Shown here in pieces: positions 18,085-25,779 of a DNA stretch of 64,000 nt. Position 1 is the stretch's first letter, and each line of letters opens with the position of its first letter. The DNA lies in assembly GCA_965249005.1 (NCBI GenBank), contig CBDFLD010000020.1, positions 496,001 through 560,000 of the forward strand, read 5' to 3'. The notes below the pieces were generated by a model. It was not told the DNA's origin, ran no database searches, and saw only the letters and a program-made list of their open reading frames with translations. The DNA comes from CBDFLD01 sp965249005. GTDB taxonomy: Bacteria; Acidobacteriota; UBA6911. Made by a program: the position numbers and the translations under genes.

Positions 18085-18695
18085 ACCTCACCATGAGTGC
18101 CGTCAGGATGCGTACATCCGTCGAAGGAACCGAAGGTCGGATTCCCGTCCCAGCCGAGCTCCTTCATGCCGATTTCCGAATTATAGTAGGCCTGGCTGAT
18201 CCGGCCCTTGAGATACGCGAAGTGCTCGTGACCTCTGTAACGGGAACGGCTACCGCCCAAGTTCATCAAGCGATGGGGATAGGCCATCAGGGTGAGGATC
18301 TCGATCTGGGTTTCTCCGGGGAGATGCACGAATGCTTTGCCGTAGCGCCTTCTGCATTCCCCGTCGAGAAACGCCAGGCTCGCGAGGAACTGCTTCTGGG
18401 TCTTGGATGTCTCCGCTGCCAGCAGCCGATCGATGAAACGGTTGACCAGCGCCGCCTTGGCTCCGGGCGTGTCGGTCTCCGGGATGATGAGATCACTCAG
18501 CACAACCAGGGTCTCGTTCTGGTGCGCGTCCAGAAAGACAGGCTTCCAGTCCGAGCGCGCCAGTTCCTTGGAAGCGTCGTAATCCCGTGGGAGTTTCCTG
18601 GGGTTCGGAGCGCTTCGGGTGAAACCGGTGGAAGAGACGCCGGCTCCAAGAGCCCCGAGAAATGACCTCCGGAACCACTCGCGACGCTTGATCAC
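18081..18695 (-). CDS. Gluconate 2-dehydrogenase subunit 3 family protein (Tat-exported)
   Basis: This is the small partner subunit of membrane or periplasmic GMC dehydrogenases. The GTG start at 18695, preceded by GGAGG, yields MIKRREWFRRSFLGALGAG, a twin-arginine signal. Family features are LVVLSDLIIPETDTPGA, VNRFIDRLL, FLDGECRRRYGKAF and a C-terminal AYYNSEIGMKELGWDGNP. The protein probably carries the flavoprotein across the Tat pathway. Because its catalytic partner is broken by the IS, the pair should be non-functional in this genome. Confidence 0.9.
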   Translation of the reverse strand: MIKRREWFRRSFLGALGAGVSSTGFTRSAPNPRKLPRDYDASKELARSDWKPVFLDAHQNETLVVLSDLIIPETDTPGAKAALVNRFIDRLLAAETSKTQKQFLASLAFLDGECRRRYGKAFVHLPGETQIEILTLMAYPHRLMNLGGSRSRYRGHEHFAYLKGRISQAYYNSEIGMKELGWDGNPTFGSFDGCTHPDGTHGEV

Positions 18696-18862
18696 AGTAG
18701 ACCTCCAAACACTAATGAGTTCGCAATACCTTACGATGTCCTCGGGGCGCAAACAAGGCACAAAACGATGAACACAAGGCGAGATGGCGGGTCAGACCCG
18801 CAGGTTGGCAACCATGGAAAAGCAGGCGACCGGATCGTGACAGCGTTCGTATGGCGGAAACT

Positions 18863-20917
18863 TCAGTGGATCGCAACCGAGGAGGGTTGCGTCGTCGTGG
18901 AGGACGGACCGTCGGAGATGAAACGAAGGAACCAGGCACCGCCCCAGTGGATAAGTAGCGCAAATATTACAAATGATTGCAAGATACCACCAATGATGTA
19001 GGCAATCTCGCCATCATAGCTGATGAAGTGCTGGATGAAGATGACCGTGACAGCGGACATGGCCAGGATGGGTGCCGGCGAGAACTTGAACAGAGCGCCA
19101 TAGATGGCTCCGAGAACTACACCCAATCCGAAGATACAGGGGAACATTCCCAGGAACCCGAAGTCGATGTAAAATTGCGCCATGTAGCTGAGTCCCAAAG
19201 AGGTGCCTTCCTCCTCTCCAGCCCCTTTGATGCCTGCATATCTGTGGATCAACCAGGAATTGGAGCCAAGGCTGGGTTTGTCGGGGAAGAGGAATCGGGG
19301 CTTGAGGATATGGTTGAAGACCCTGGCGGTCAAGGCTCCATCCTCGTGGGGGACGACATCGGGCACTCGATCCAACACCAGTGAAAAATAGCCGATTCCC
19401 GACGACATTCTTGCAACCAACGCCTCGAAGGCGCTGAACGGGTCCAGAGTTCGTAAGGCCTGGTGCCCCATTCCTATGAATGAACCAACCTTTTCCAAAG
19501 GGGATCCCGCGACATCGCCCGCGACCACGGCGGGTCTCCAGTTGGGTTTGACTCCGCCCTCCCAGATTACCCCCAGAGCAACGAGAACAAGGACCATACA
19601 TGCCATGGATTTCAGGATACGGCTCCGGTACTGGGCATCGCTCTTCAATCTGGAATACAGGCGCGGGTCTGCCAGCAAGGCAATCACGATGTAAAAAAGC
19701 AACTCCTTGAAGTTGGACATGACCGATGCAAACCGCGGGATCAGCGCCCACGCAAGCGCGGCTGCCCCGTACCCGTAGCCTGCTCTGGACCGGAGAATAA
19801 TCAAAAAGAGCAAAACCAAGAAAACTTCACGGAACATCAATAGATTCTGGATGATCTGCGACACGCGTAGCGGTAACGAGGTGTGGGATACTTCGATGAG
19901 CCAGTGGATCGAGTACAGAACGACCACGACCTTGAAGAGACGTCCGATGTTGTACCTGGGTCTTCGGACCTCCTTCGCATCATCACCCGGCAACTGCCAT
20001 TTCGAGAAGGTATATAGCCCCGTGCGGATTCCATATGCAAGCGCGATGAGACCGCCCAGTGATAAGATCACGGCCAGGTCTAGACTACCGTATTGATAGA
20101 ATCCTTTGTAGCCCCGGAGATCCCAGAGAGGCATGGCGGGAAAACGGCCGGTTAGATGGTCGTAGCCGTATCCAATGACGATGAATGCCCACTGATAGGC
20201 GAGGCAAAATACCAACGCTGGAGGATGTGCCCTGTGCCAGAGCAGACCACTGGCTGCGAAGAGAACCAGAACTGAGACACCCATGACCGGAGAAAGCAGG
20301 ATCGAGCCGACTATGATCCCGCTCAATAGTCCGGCTCGAAGAAGCCTTTTCTCCAGGGGATAGGTGCGCTGGCCAGTCTTGGCCTTGTCTACGCGCGGAG
20401 CGTAATGTGCCGCCAGCGGTTCTGTTTCTTCCGAGTCATCGGGAGTCGTATGGGTGACAACACGTGCGCTCGCGACAACTTCCAGTGCTGAGGGCTTGGG
20501 AGCCTCGATCCACTGCGCGGAGACTTGGGCTACGGCCGGTTTAACCTCCGGTGTGACTTCCGGGATGTCCTCCGGAATCCAGCTCGGCCTTCCCAGTTCT
20601 CGGCGTTCGGAGAGTTTCTTCCTGAGCTTGGACGCTGCAAAGGAGGCGTCCAATAACAAAGCCTGCGATAGTTGCTCCAATGCCGACCAGACGACATCTT
20701 CGTGAACCTGAGCTCCGAAATCTCTTCGGAGCACCCGCAGCATCTCCTCGATCGTGGTCACGCCGTCGCAGTGCCGCCAGACCGAGTCCGCAGGCTTGTT
20801 TAGCGAGTAGGTCTTGTCTTGATTGAGATCGCGAACCAAGACTTCGTTGCGGAGTAGCTGGACGACGAGTCCATCTTCGCGGGCACGTGGTAGTTTCGTC
20901 TGTATGCTGCTGAGCAC
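18863..20917 (-). CDS. PqqD domain fused to a polytopic polysaccharide-polymerase-like membrane protein
   Basis: Residues about 10-90 form a PqqD-type domain (LVRDLNQDKTYSLNKPADSV, GVTTIEEMLRVLRRDFGAQ). PqqD domains are peptide chaperones that present RiPP leader peptides to radical SAM enzymes. A polar linker (about 90-175) follows, and then roughly ten or more membrane segments (LRAGLLSGIIVGSILLSPVM, FIVIGYGYDHLTG, VFLVLLFLIILRSRAG). The late segment YIDFGFLGMFPCIFGLGVVL resembles O-antigen/repeat-unit polymerases. The GTG start gives MLSSIQTKL. I know of no described PqqD-polymerase fusion. It lies downstream of the RiPP-type operon on the same strand, so its PqqD part might bind the same precursor. 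Confidence 0.75.
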   Translation of the reverse strand: MLSSIQTKLPRAREDGLVVQLLRNEVLVRDLNQDKTYSLNKPADSVWRHCDGVTTIEEMLRVLRRDFGAQVHEDVVWSALEQLSQALLLDASFAASKLRKKLSERRELGRPSWIPEDIPEVTPEVKPAVAQVSAQWIEAPKPSALEVVASARVVTHTTPDDSEETEPLAAHYAPRVDKAKTGQRTYPLEKRLLRAGLLSGIIVGSILLSPVMGVSVLVLFAASGLLWHRAHPPALVFCLAYQWAFIVIGYGYDHLTGRFPAMPLWDLRGYKGFYQYGSLDLAVILSLGGLIALAYGIRTGLYTFSKWQLPGDDAKEVRRPRYNIGRLFKVVVVLYSIHWLIEVSHTSLPLRVSQIIQNLLMFREVFLVLLFLIILRSRAGYGYGAAALAWALIPRFASVMSNFKELLFYIVIALLADPRLYSRLKSDAQYRSRILKSMACMVLVLVALGVIWEGGVKPNWRPAVVAGDVAGSPLEKVGSFIGMGHQALRTLDPFSAFEALVARMSSGIGYFSLVLDRVPDVVPHEDGALTARVFNHILKPRFLFPDKPSLGSNSWLIHRYAGIKGAGEEEGTSLGLSYMAQFYIDFGFLGMFPCIFGLGVVLGAIYGALFKFSPAPILAMSAVTVIFIQHFISYDGEIAYIIGGILQSFVIFALLIHWGGAWFLRFISDGPSSTTTQPSSVAIH

Positions 20918-21225
20918 GAGGAACCCAGTTGTGGAATCAGTCCGTGATTCCGATTTGCTGATCGACTGCGCTACTGCCTAGATTGGAAACATGCGAAAGG
21001 GAGCATCAAGCTAGAACTGTTCCCCGATCGGGATCGTTACGTTACGTTACGCTTGAACGAGGCTGTCCAGCGATCTTCCGGCCTAGCCACTCTGGCCTGA
21101 GTAACTCATCGGCTCCAACGCCGGCGCAATGCAGCTTAAAACCAGGCAGGGCATGTGATTGGTCATCCCTGCTCGGGGGTACCGGAGCCGGAGCAGGGTC
21201 CAGCCACGAAGCCATGCGCGTCGTT
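20918..21225. other. Intergenic region with hairpin
   Basis: There is no gene. It contains three tandem TTACG units around 21036-21052, a likely promoter area for the PqqD-fusion gene, and a stem of CCCTGCTC (21167-21174) with GAGCAGGG (21191-21198). The stem lies 28 bases downstream of the 21226-21573 gene. It lacks a T-run, so I do not call it a terminator. Confidence 0.5.
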
Positions 21226-21573
21226 TTAGCCATTCGTCTTTTGTTCTGGCTTCTCTTGTGTTTTTCGCATGATACACAGACGCATCAGCTCCTGAATCGC
21301 GGGCTGGCGCGGGTCCGTATGACGGAAAAGGGAGCGCACGTAAGCTTTTGCCTTCTTGAGACTTTCAGATTCTGGGGCGGAAGTGGATTCGCGCTCGATT
21401 TTCTCCGGACCAGTCTCGACGTCTGCTTCGGTAACTCCCCAGGTGGCAAATATTTTTAGGTGCTTTTCACTGATAACGGATCCGGCCCGGAGCAAGACTC
21501 GTCCGCTGGTGTCGGCGACATCGCTTCTCAATCTCATTCCCGGCTTCAGATGCTCTAGATTGGCAATTCCCAC
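21226..21573 (-). CDS. Small DUF3391-like/HD-GYP-accessory domain protein
   Basis: With the GTG start at 21573, preceded by AAGGAAGGGAAG, the product is about 115 residues. Residues 5-55 (LEHLKPGMRLRSDVADTSGR, VLLRAGSVISEKHLKIFATW) match the beta-rich domain often found N-terminal to HD-GYP or next to cyclic-di-GMP signalling modules: 'L.PGM.L..DV....G..LL..G..I......L...G'. A Glu/Ser-rich linker and a short helical tail follow. No HD-GYP catalytic domain is present, so the role is unknown; the assignment rests on this one domain. Confidence 0.65.
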   Translation of the reverse strand: MGIANLEHLKPGMRLRSDVADTSGRVLLRAGSVISEKHLKIFATWGVTEADVETGPEKIERESTSAPESESLKKAKAYVRSLFRHTDPRQPAIQELMRLCIMRKTQEKPEQKTNG

Positions 21574-21750
21574 CCGATCTTCCCTTCCTTTCTCACCTCG
21601 GAGTCCCAATCAGGACTCCTCCACGACCTTATGGATCAGGGAATTCCTTATCTAGTTGATGTTGGGGCCACGCCGAGACTCCCATATGTATTCGTCTGGA
21701 CGCTCCGTAAACTTAAGAAAAAAGACGCAATCGACTATTCTCCTTGTATG

Positions 21751-22160
21751 TGGTTTCGATTTATTCAGTGGTTGAACGACGGAATCCCTTAGTTTGATGA
21801 GAGCGCGGTAAGATCTGGGATGATCCCTCCAAGGAGTAATGCGCGTTGGAGGGTGAGAAGAGGCACGAAAGACCATTGCGGCGTTGCGATCTTTTCGTAC
21901 GCCGGTCACCGTAGTTTCATGGCGGGATCACCGAACAGGATCCAGGTGCGGCGGACGGAGGATTCGCTAGTGGCGGCCTTGGCCCTGAGGATGGCCTCCC
22001 CAAGGGTGAGATTGTCACCGAGCAGATACGGGATCAGCTCCTGGTTGATGTGCGTGCGGGCAGACGGCCGATGGCGATTTCGGGGAGTCCCTGGTAATCG
22101 GCTATTTTCGTGGGTTTGATTTGTTCAGTCGTTGAATAGAGGAATCCCTTAGTTGGATGA
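21751..22160. repeat. Pair of 50-bp direct repeats flanking a C25 remnant
   Basis: Bases 21751-21800 and 22111-22160 are about 80% identical (41 of 50 by eye), sharing GGAATCCCTTAGTT-GATGA. The second copy overlaps the last codons of the S24/S26 peptidase gene. A poorer partial third copy is visible near 21640-21662. The pair brackets the C25 remnant and may mark the duplication or deletion that created it. Confidence 0.6.
21906..22120 (-). pseudogene. Internally deleted C-terminal remnant of a gingipain (C25) family protein
   Basis: The frame reads DYQGLPEIAIGRLPARTH and then directly INQELIPYLLGDNLTLGEAI and WILFGDPAMKLR before the stop at 21906-21908. In the intact 1,573-residue C25 protein nearby the corresponding motifs are GELALGRLPVRSRKDI and, about 200 residues later, EGLTVGEAAQMAKR and WILFGDPTLRLK. 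The remnant therefore lacks the catalytic His/Cys block between them, and everything upstream is missing. It is a scar of a second C25 gene beside the RiPP-type operon. Confidence 0.8.
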
Positions 22161-22613
22161 TCCCTCGTGGGCCGGATGCCCCCTACCGCCGATGACCCAC
22201 CTCAGGCATCTCCCGAGCCCGGAGAGCACACGGCGGCAGCGGTATCGAAAGCGGGCTCTCGCTCCGGCCAACCGGGTGGCGCCCGTTGGGCGATCCACGG
22301 AAATCACCCGTCCCATGATCGCCTGCGGCTCGATTGTTTCGCTCCCTTCGCAAGCATCTCCGCGCAGGACAAGGGACAGTCGGCTTCGATCGGTTCTTCT
22401 CATGCGAACCAGCCGGTGGGCCGTCACACCCCGTTCGTCCCGGAACACCAGGATGTCTCCACGACGAACCGACGAGGGCTCGACCGGCTCCACCGTGATT
22501 TCTTCGCCGTCTTTGATCGTCGGGAACATGCTGCGACCGGTGGCGCGAAAGCGCACGGAATACCCGGCATGAAGCAGATCTGTGGTTACTTGAAGAAACG
22601 ATCGATCCGTCAC
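22149..22613 (-). CDS. S24/S26 family signal-peptidase-like protein (Ser/His type)
   Basis: The 154-residue protein has the S26-type nucleophile motif RATGRSMFPTIKDGEEITV (Ser near residue 28), the barrel motif RRGDILVFRD and GVTAHRLVRM. In bacterial type I signal peptidases the general base Lys sits where His is found here. SipW/archaeal-type enzymes use Ser/His instead, so this is probably a soluble Ser/His peptidase. The GTG start lies 2 bases after the HprK-like stop. Proteins of this type recur in PqqD/HprK RiPP-type clusters; a role in leader removal is inference. Confidence 0.82.
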   Translation of the reverse strand: MTDRSFLQVTTDLLHAGYSVRFRATGRSMFPTIKDGEEITVEPVEPSSVRRGDILVFRDERGVTAHRLVRMRRTDRSRLSLVLRGDACEGSETIEPQAIMGRVISVDRPTGATRLAGARARFRYRCRRVLSGLGRCLRWVIGGRGHPAHEGSSN

Positions 22614-22615
22614 CG

Positions 22616-23539
22616 CTATACCGCCTCGAAAGAGCTCCCAAGGATGTACTCCATGGCGCGGGAATCGGGAGTGAACCGGAGCTCATGACAGGGCGTTCTG
22701 CCTGTCAAGTGCTCGAGAAAGCGGAGGGTGGAATCCAGACCGTCGAGACAATGAAACGGCGGAAAGGCGCAGGAAAACAGAAAGGCCGCAGCCTTGGCAC
22801 TGGAAGTCCGAACATGTTCATTTTCGTTCGCCTGTCGCAAGAAAAAAATATTTCGCAGGGGTGCTCGGTCGTTGGATGCCAGCTCCGCCTCCCCGTGCCA
22901 CGGTGTGCCATACATCCAGATTCGTTCATGGATGTGACGCAGAATGATGCGATCGTCACTCAGGATCCGGACTCCGCCCCGTTGCTGCCACAGCCGTGCC
23001 ATCGTGGTCTTGCCGGCACCGGAGTGACCCACGAAGAGATGACCCCAGCCAGCTTCGTCTACAACACCGCAAGCATGGACCTCCATGCCGCGATTTCTCG
23101 CCAGCAGATTTGTGATCAGCAATTCATCCAGGGGGTACTCCAGCGCGTTCACGGGCTGGCCCGAGCGAGACAGCGCTGGGTTCAGGTAGATCTTCCCCAT
23201 TGTGAAATCCGGCTGAAGCGTCATGGCTTTGTAAGGAATATCCCCGAAGGCAGGGCAGAAGAAATCGAAGCGCAGGTATCCGTCACAGGAGTACATCCTC
23301 CAAACACCGCCGGAGTCGAAAACCTTCGTGCCCCCGCATTGTCGATCGATGTGATTCGAACTGGCCGTGAGTCGCACGTCGGGTCGCGAAGCCGGGGCCG
23401 CCACCTGAAATTTTTTGGCTGCCCCACTCAGAGACAAAACTATAGATGGATCGTCGGAGCTGAGCGATATCTCCACGTCCGCGATGCGGACACTCAATTC
23501 CGAGGGATGCTGGCGGGGTTGTCGTATCGACGAGGCCAT
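22616..23539 (-). CDS. HprK-like (HPr kinase-related) P-loop protein
   Basis: The 307-residue protein has a P-loop GHSGAGKTTMARLW at about residue 175, preceded by a beta-rich N-terminal domain (VRIADVEISLSSDD). Downstream it has ILSDDRIILRH, the HprK-like Asp pair after the P-loop, and YGTPWHGEAELA. These match the HprK-related kinases found with PqqD and nucleotidyltransferase or radical SAM genes in RiPP clusters; some such kinases phosphorylate precursor peptides (paeninodin). It lies 40 bases after the precursor gene. The start ATG has a weak ribosome-binding site, but an upstream in-frame stop excludes a longer form. Confidence 0.85.
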   Translation of the reverse strand: MASSIRQPRQHPSELSVRIADVEISLSSDDPSIVLSLSGAAKKFQVAAPASRPDVRLTASSNHIDRQCGGTKVFDSGGVWRMYSCDGYLRFDFFCPAFGDIPYKAMTLQPDFTMGKIYLNPALSRSGQPVNALEYPLDELLITNLLARNRGMEVHACGVVDEAGWGHLFVGHSGAGKTTMARLWQQRGGVRILSDDRIILRHIHERIWMYGTPWHGEAELASNDRAPLRNIFFLRQANENEHVRTSSAKAAAFLFSCAFPPFHCLDGLDSTLRFLEHLTGRTPCHELRFTPDSRAMEYILGSSFEAV

Positions 23540-23579
23540 AAAGATTCCGAGTGGTCCAAGGCTGAGCGGGCCGGGATCA

Positions 23580-23762
23580 TCATGAACCCGCAGTCATGCA
23601 CGAGGTCGGCACTGTACAGGTCGCTTGAGCGGGACCTGAGAAGGACGCGTTCTTGCAAGCCCCCAATACGGCCTCTTCCGGCCTTAGCTCAACCCGTTTG
23701 ACCTGCGGTTTGCTATAAGGCCGCTTCTGTTTTGTGCCGTCTCGTCTGTCCTCTGAACTCAT
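23580..23762 (-). CDS. Candidate RiPP precursor peptide (60 residues, three Cys)
   Basis: This is a small protein starting MSSEDRRDGTKQKRPYSKPQ, then VKRVELRPEEAVLGACK, and ending in a Ser/Thr/Ala/Gly-rich tail with Cys at about residues 36, 49 and 55 (FSGPAQATC, TVPTSCMTAGS). A charged leader, a conserved-looking P-E-E-A-V-L-G transition and a short Cys-bearing tail are what a radical SAM-modified precursor looks like. ATG 23762 lies 10 bases after the radical SAM stop with AAGG about 9 bases upstream. A longer frame overlapping the SAM gene is unlikely. Modified residues and the cleavage site are unknown. Confidence 0.75.
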   Translation of the reverse strand: MSSEDRRDGTKQKRPYSKPQVKRVELRPEEAVLGACKNASFSGPAQATCTVPTSCMTAGS

Positions 23763-23772
23763 CGGTCTTGCC

Positions 23773-25062
23773 TTACAGCACTCCTGAGCTACATGACGTA
23801 CATCCGTTCGGCGAGCAGCCCGCACCGGAGCTAGCTTCTCGCCCGGCGAAGATCGGGAATAGTGGTTCGCCGGTCGGATTGGAGAGAGGGGGGGGCGGGA
23901 CAGCTTGTGCCAGGCGGTTGACGGATTCGAGCAGCTCTGCGTGGCGCTCTCCACCCTCGCAGTATTCGCAGTTGCCATGGGCGGGAACCGTCATGCCGAG
24001 CGCGTGCGCGCGCAAATGGGCAACGTGGCAGAGAAAATCGATGGGTGACTCAGGATCTCCGGCCTCGAGCTCCCCGTTGGCCGGGCACATACCGCACATG
24101 GCCTGGAGCTGGCAAGAGGTGCACTTGGTCTGGCGGGTGGCCTTCTTGAGGCGCACCTTCAAGAGAAAGTCCTTCCATCCCTCGAGAAAACTACCGCTTC
24201 GCAGATCATAGGTATCAAAGTGAGACAGCACGCAGATGCTCATCTTGCCCGAGGGGTCGATCGCGAAGGAATTGACGCCGCCCCCGCAGGTGTATAGCTC
24301 ATCATTTGTTTTTGTCTGAACGGGTTGGATGTACTGCCGTCCAAATGTCTGCCACTCGGATACACGCCGGGGATCGCCCAGGTCGAGCGACACGATCTCC
24401 TCCGGAGCGAGACGCACCGAGAGCGGGCTCTGAGAACAGTCGATCCGCGGACTCATCATCGCGTCGAACTTGAACTCCAGTTCCAGGTCCTCTTCCACGA
24501 AGCGCTTCATCTCCCATATTTCGTGCTGGTTCACGGAGACGGCAACCGTCTTGAGGACGAGGGGAAGCCCGCGCTCTTTGAGCAGATGAATGCCGCGCAG
24601 GCAGCGGTCGTAGGAACCCGGGATCCCGGTCAGTCTTTCGTAGGTTTCTCTGGTGCGACCGTAAAGGGTGATTTCGATACGGAAAGGCTGCCACTCACTC
24701 AAATAGTCGGCGATCTTTGGCGTCACCATCGTCCCATTCGTGAAGAGCGTGATCAACAGCCCCTTTTGCTTTGCATAGGTGTAGATATCGAGGAAGTCAG
24801 CCCGCGCGAAGATCTCGCCCCCGGTAAACAGCAGCCACAGGCAACCCGCGTCGACGATCTCGTCGATAATGCGACGGTACTCGTCAAAGCGGAGCTCGCC
24901 GCTTCTGGCCTCGACATCGCGCATCGGGAGGTTGTTGTAACAATGAGAGCAGGTCAGCGGACAGCGATGCGTCACCTCGATGGTGCCATTCAGAGGAACG
25001 CGATCCTGGACCAGCTTTTCTTGAAGCCCAAGGCTGTACTCGGCGTAGCCCAATGATTCCAT
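23773..25062 (-). CDS. Radical SAM/SPASM peptide-modifying enzyme
   Basis: With the start at ATG 25062 (MESLGYAEYSLGL) the protein is about 429 residues. The radical SAM cluster motif is CPLTCSHC (CX3CX2C) at about residues 34-41, followed by FTGGEIFARADFLDI and LFTNGTMVTPKIADYL. The C-terminal SPASM domain has TCGGGVNSFAIDPSGKMSIC, CTSCQLQAMCGMCP and a later Cys (DFLCHVAHLRA), enough for two auxiliary 4Fe-4S clusters. SPASM enzymes of this size install thioether or C-C crosslinks in peptides. The tail (GCSPNGCTSCSSGVL) is unusually Cys/Ser-rich. Flanked by PqqD (10 bases) and the precursor (10 bases), it is the core enzyme of the operon. Confidence 0.93.
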   Translation of the reverse strand: MESLGYAEYSLGLQEKLVQDRVPLNGTIEVTHRCPLTCSHCYNNLPMRDVEARSGELRFDEYRRIIDEIVDAGCLWLLFTGGEIFARADFLDIYTYAKQKGLLITLFTNGTMVTPKIADYLSEWQPFRIEITLYGRTRETYERLTGIPGSYDRCLRGIHLLKERGLPLVLKTVAVSVNQHEIWEMKRFVEEDLELEFKFDAMMSPRIDCSQSPLSVRLAPEEIVSLDLGDPRRVSEWQTFGRQYIQPVQTKTNDELYTCGGGVNSFAIDPSGKMSICVLSHFDTYDLRSGSFLEGWKDFLLKVRLKKATRQTKCTSCQLQAMCGMCPANGELEAGDPESPIDFLCHVAHLRAHALGMTVPAHGNCEYCEGGERHAELLESVNRLAQAVPPPPLSNPTGEPLFPIFAGREASSGAGCSPNGCTSCSSGVL

Positions 25063-25072
25063 ACGGCTGCCC

Positions 25073-25366
25073 CTATTCTGAGGACCCCTGGATGAGTCCG
25101 GCCTCTTCCAAACACTCGAGGTACTCCTGTACGTCGGAGGCTGCCACTTCGCAGGAAACCTCGAACTCCGTACAGATCCGATCGACAATACTGCTGACGC
25201 TGGTCTTGCCGTCGATCAGCTCCCAGATCGCGGTGCCCAGCTCGTTCAGCGAATAGATCGTGCTGAGCTCGCCGACACCACTTCTGACCGGTACGACGAT
25301 CGTCTCGCCGCCGATGAGTCGGGTGGCCAGGTTGTTTCTTCTCTCAGGAGAAGCACAATAGCTCAT
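25073..25366 (-). CDS. PqqD family peptide chaperone
   Basis: The 97-residue protein has the PqqD fold pattern: STIYSLNELGTAIWELIDGK, TSVSSIVDRICTEFEV, then VQEYLECLEEAGLI. PqqD proteins bind the leader of a precursor peptide and deliver it to the radical SAM enzyme. It is the first gene of the minus-strand operon, with GGAAG upstream of the ATG and the radical SAM start 10 bases after its stop. The sequence starts with MSYCASPERRNN rather than the usual PqqD N-terminus, which is typical of divergent members. Confidence 0.9.
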   Translation of the reverse strand: MSYCASPERRNNLATRLIGGETIVVPVRSGVGELSTIYSLNELGTAIWELIDGKTSVSSIVDRICTEFEVSCEVAASDVQEYLECLEEAGLIQGSSE

Positions 25367-25779
25367 AGCTTCCAGATTTCCAGCGTGACCGTAGGGCGAG
25401 AGCTAAAGTCGATCTGATGTGACTTAGCGACTCCGGACTCCAGCCCGCCGGGGGAGGAAACCTGAGATACGGAAAGTAGGAGCGGCCGAACGTATCACAG
25501 GGCCTTGATGTTCTTGGCCAAACATCCAGTCCAGCCCAGAAAGAGTTATTCGGCTACTGAAAACGAATGCATTAGCAATTCTTATCCATTCAATGCCTGA
25601 ACAGGACAAACCTTCAGAGCCCAATGAGATGTCGGGAGAACAGGAACGAGAAGGCGATTCTTTCGGTCACAAGCCCTTGCCTAATAGAGATTAGGCTGGA
25701 AACCAAGAAACGCCGATAAGAGATCCGGCTGGCGGATGCGCCGCCAGTTCGGTCCTTGGATACTCGACGCTCCTGACCC
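25367..25779. other. Divergent intergenic region with two strong hairpins
   Basis: This separates the RiPP-type operon (leftward) from the C25 gene (rightward). Two perfect stems lie in the probable leader of the C25 gene: GCCTAAT/ATTAGGC with loop AGAG (25679-25696), and CTGGCGG/CCGCCAG with a five-base loop (25729-25747). An unpaired purine-rich stretch (GGAAACCAAGAAACG) lies between them. I do not recognise a known riboswitch. No gene is visible elsewhere. Confidence 0.5.

Noticed and set aside
21036..21052. Three tandem TTACG units
   Set aside because: Too short to call a repeat element or operator without other support.
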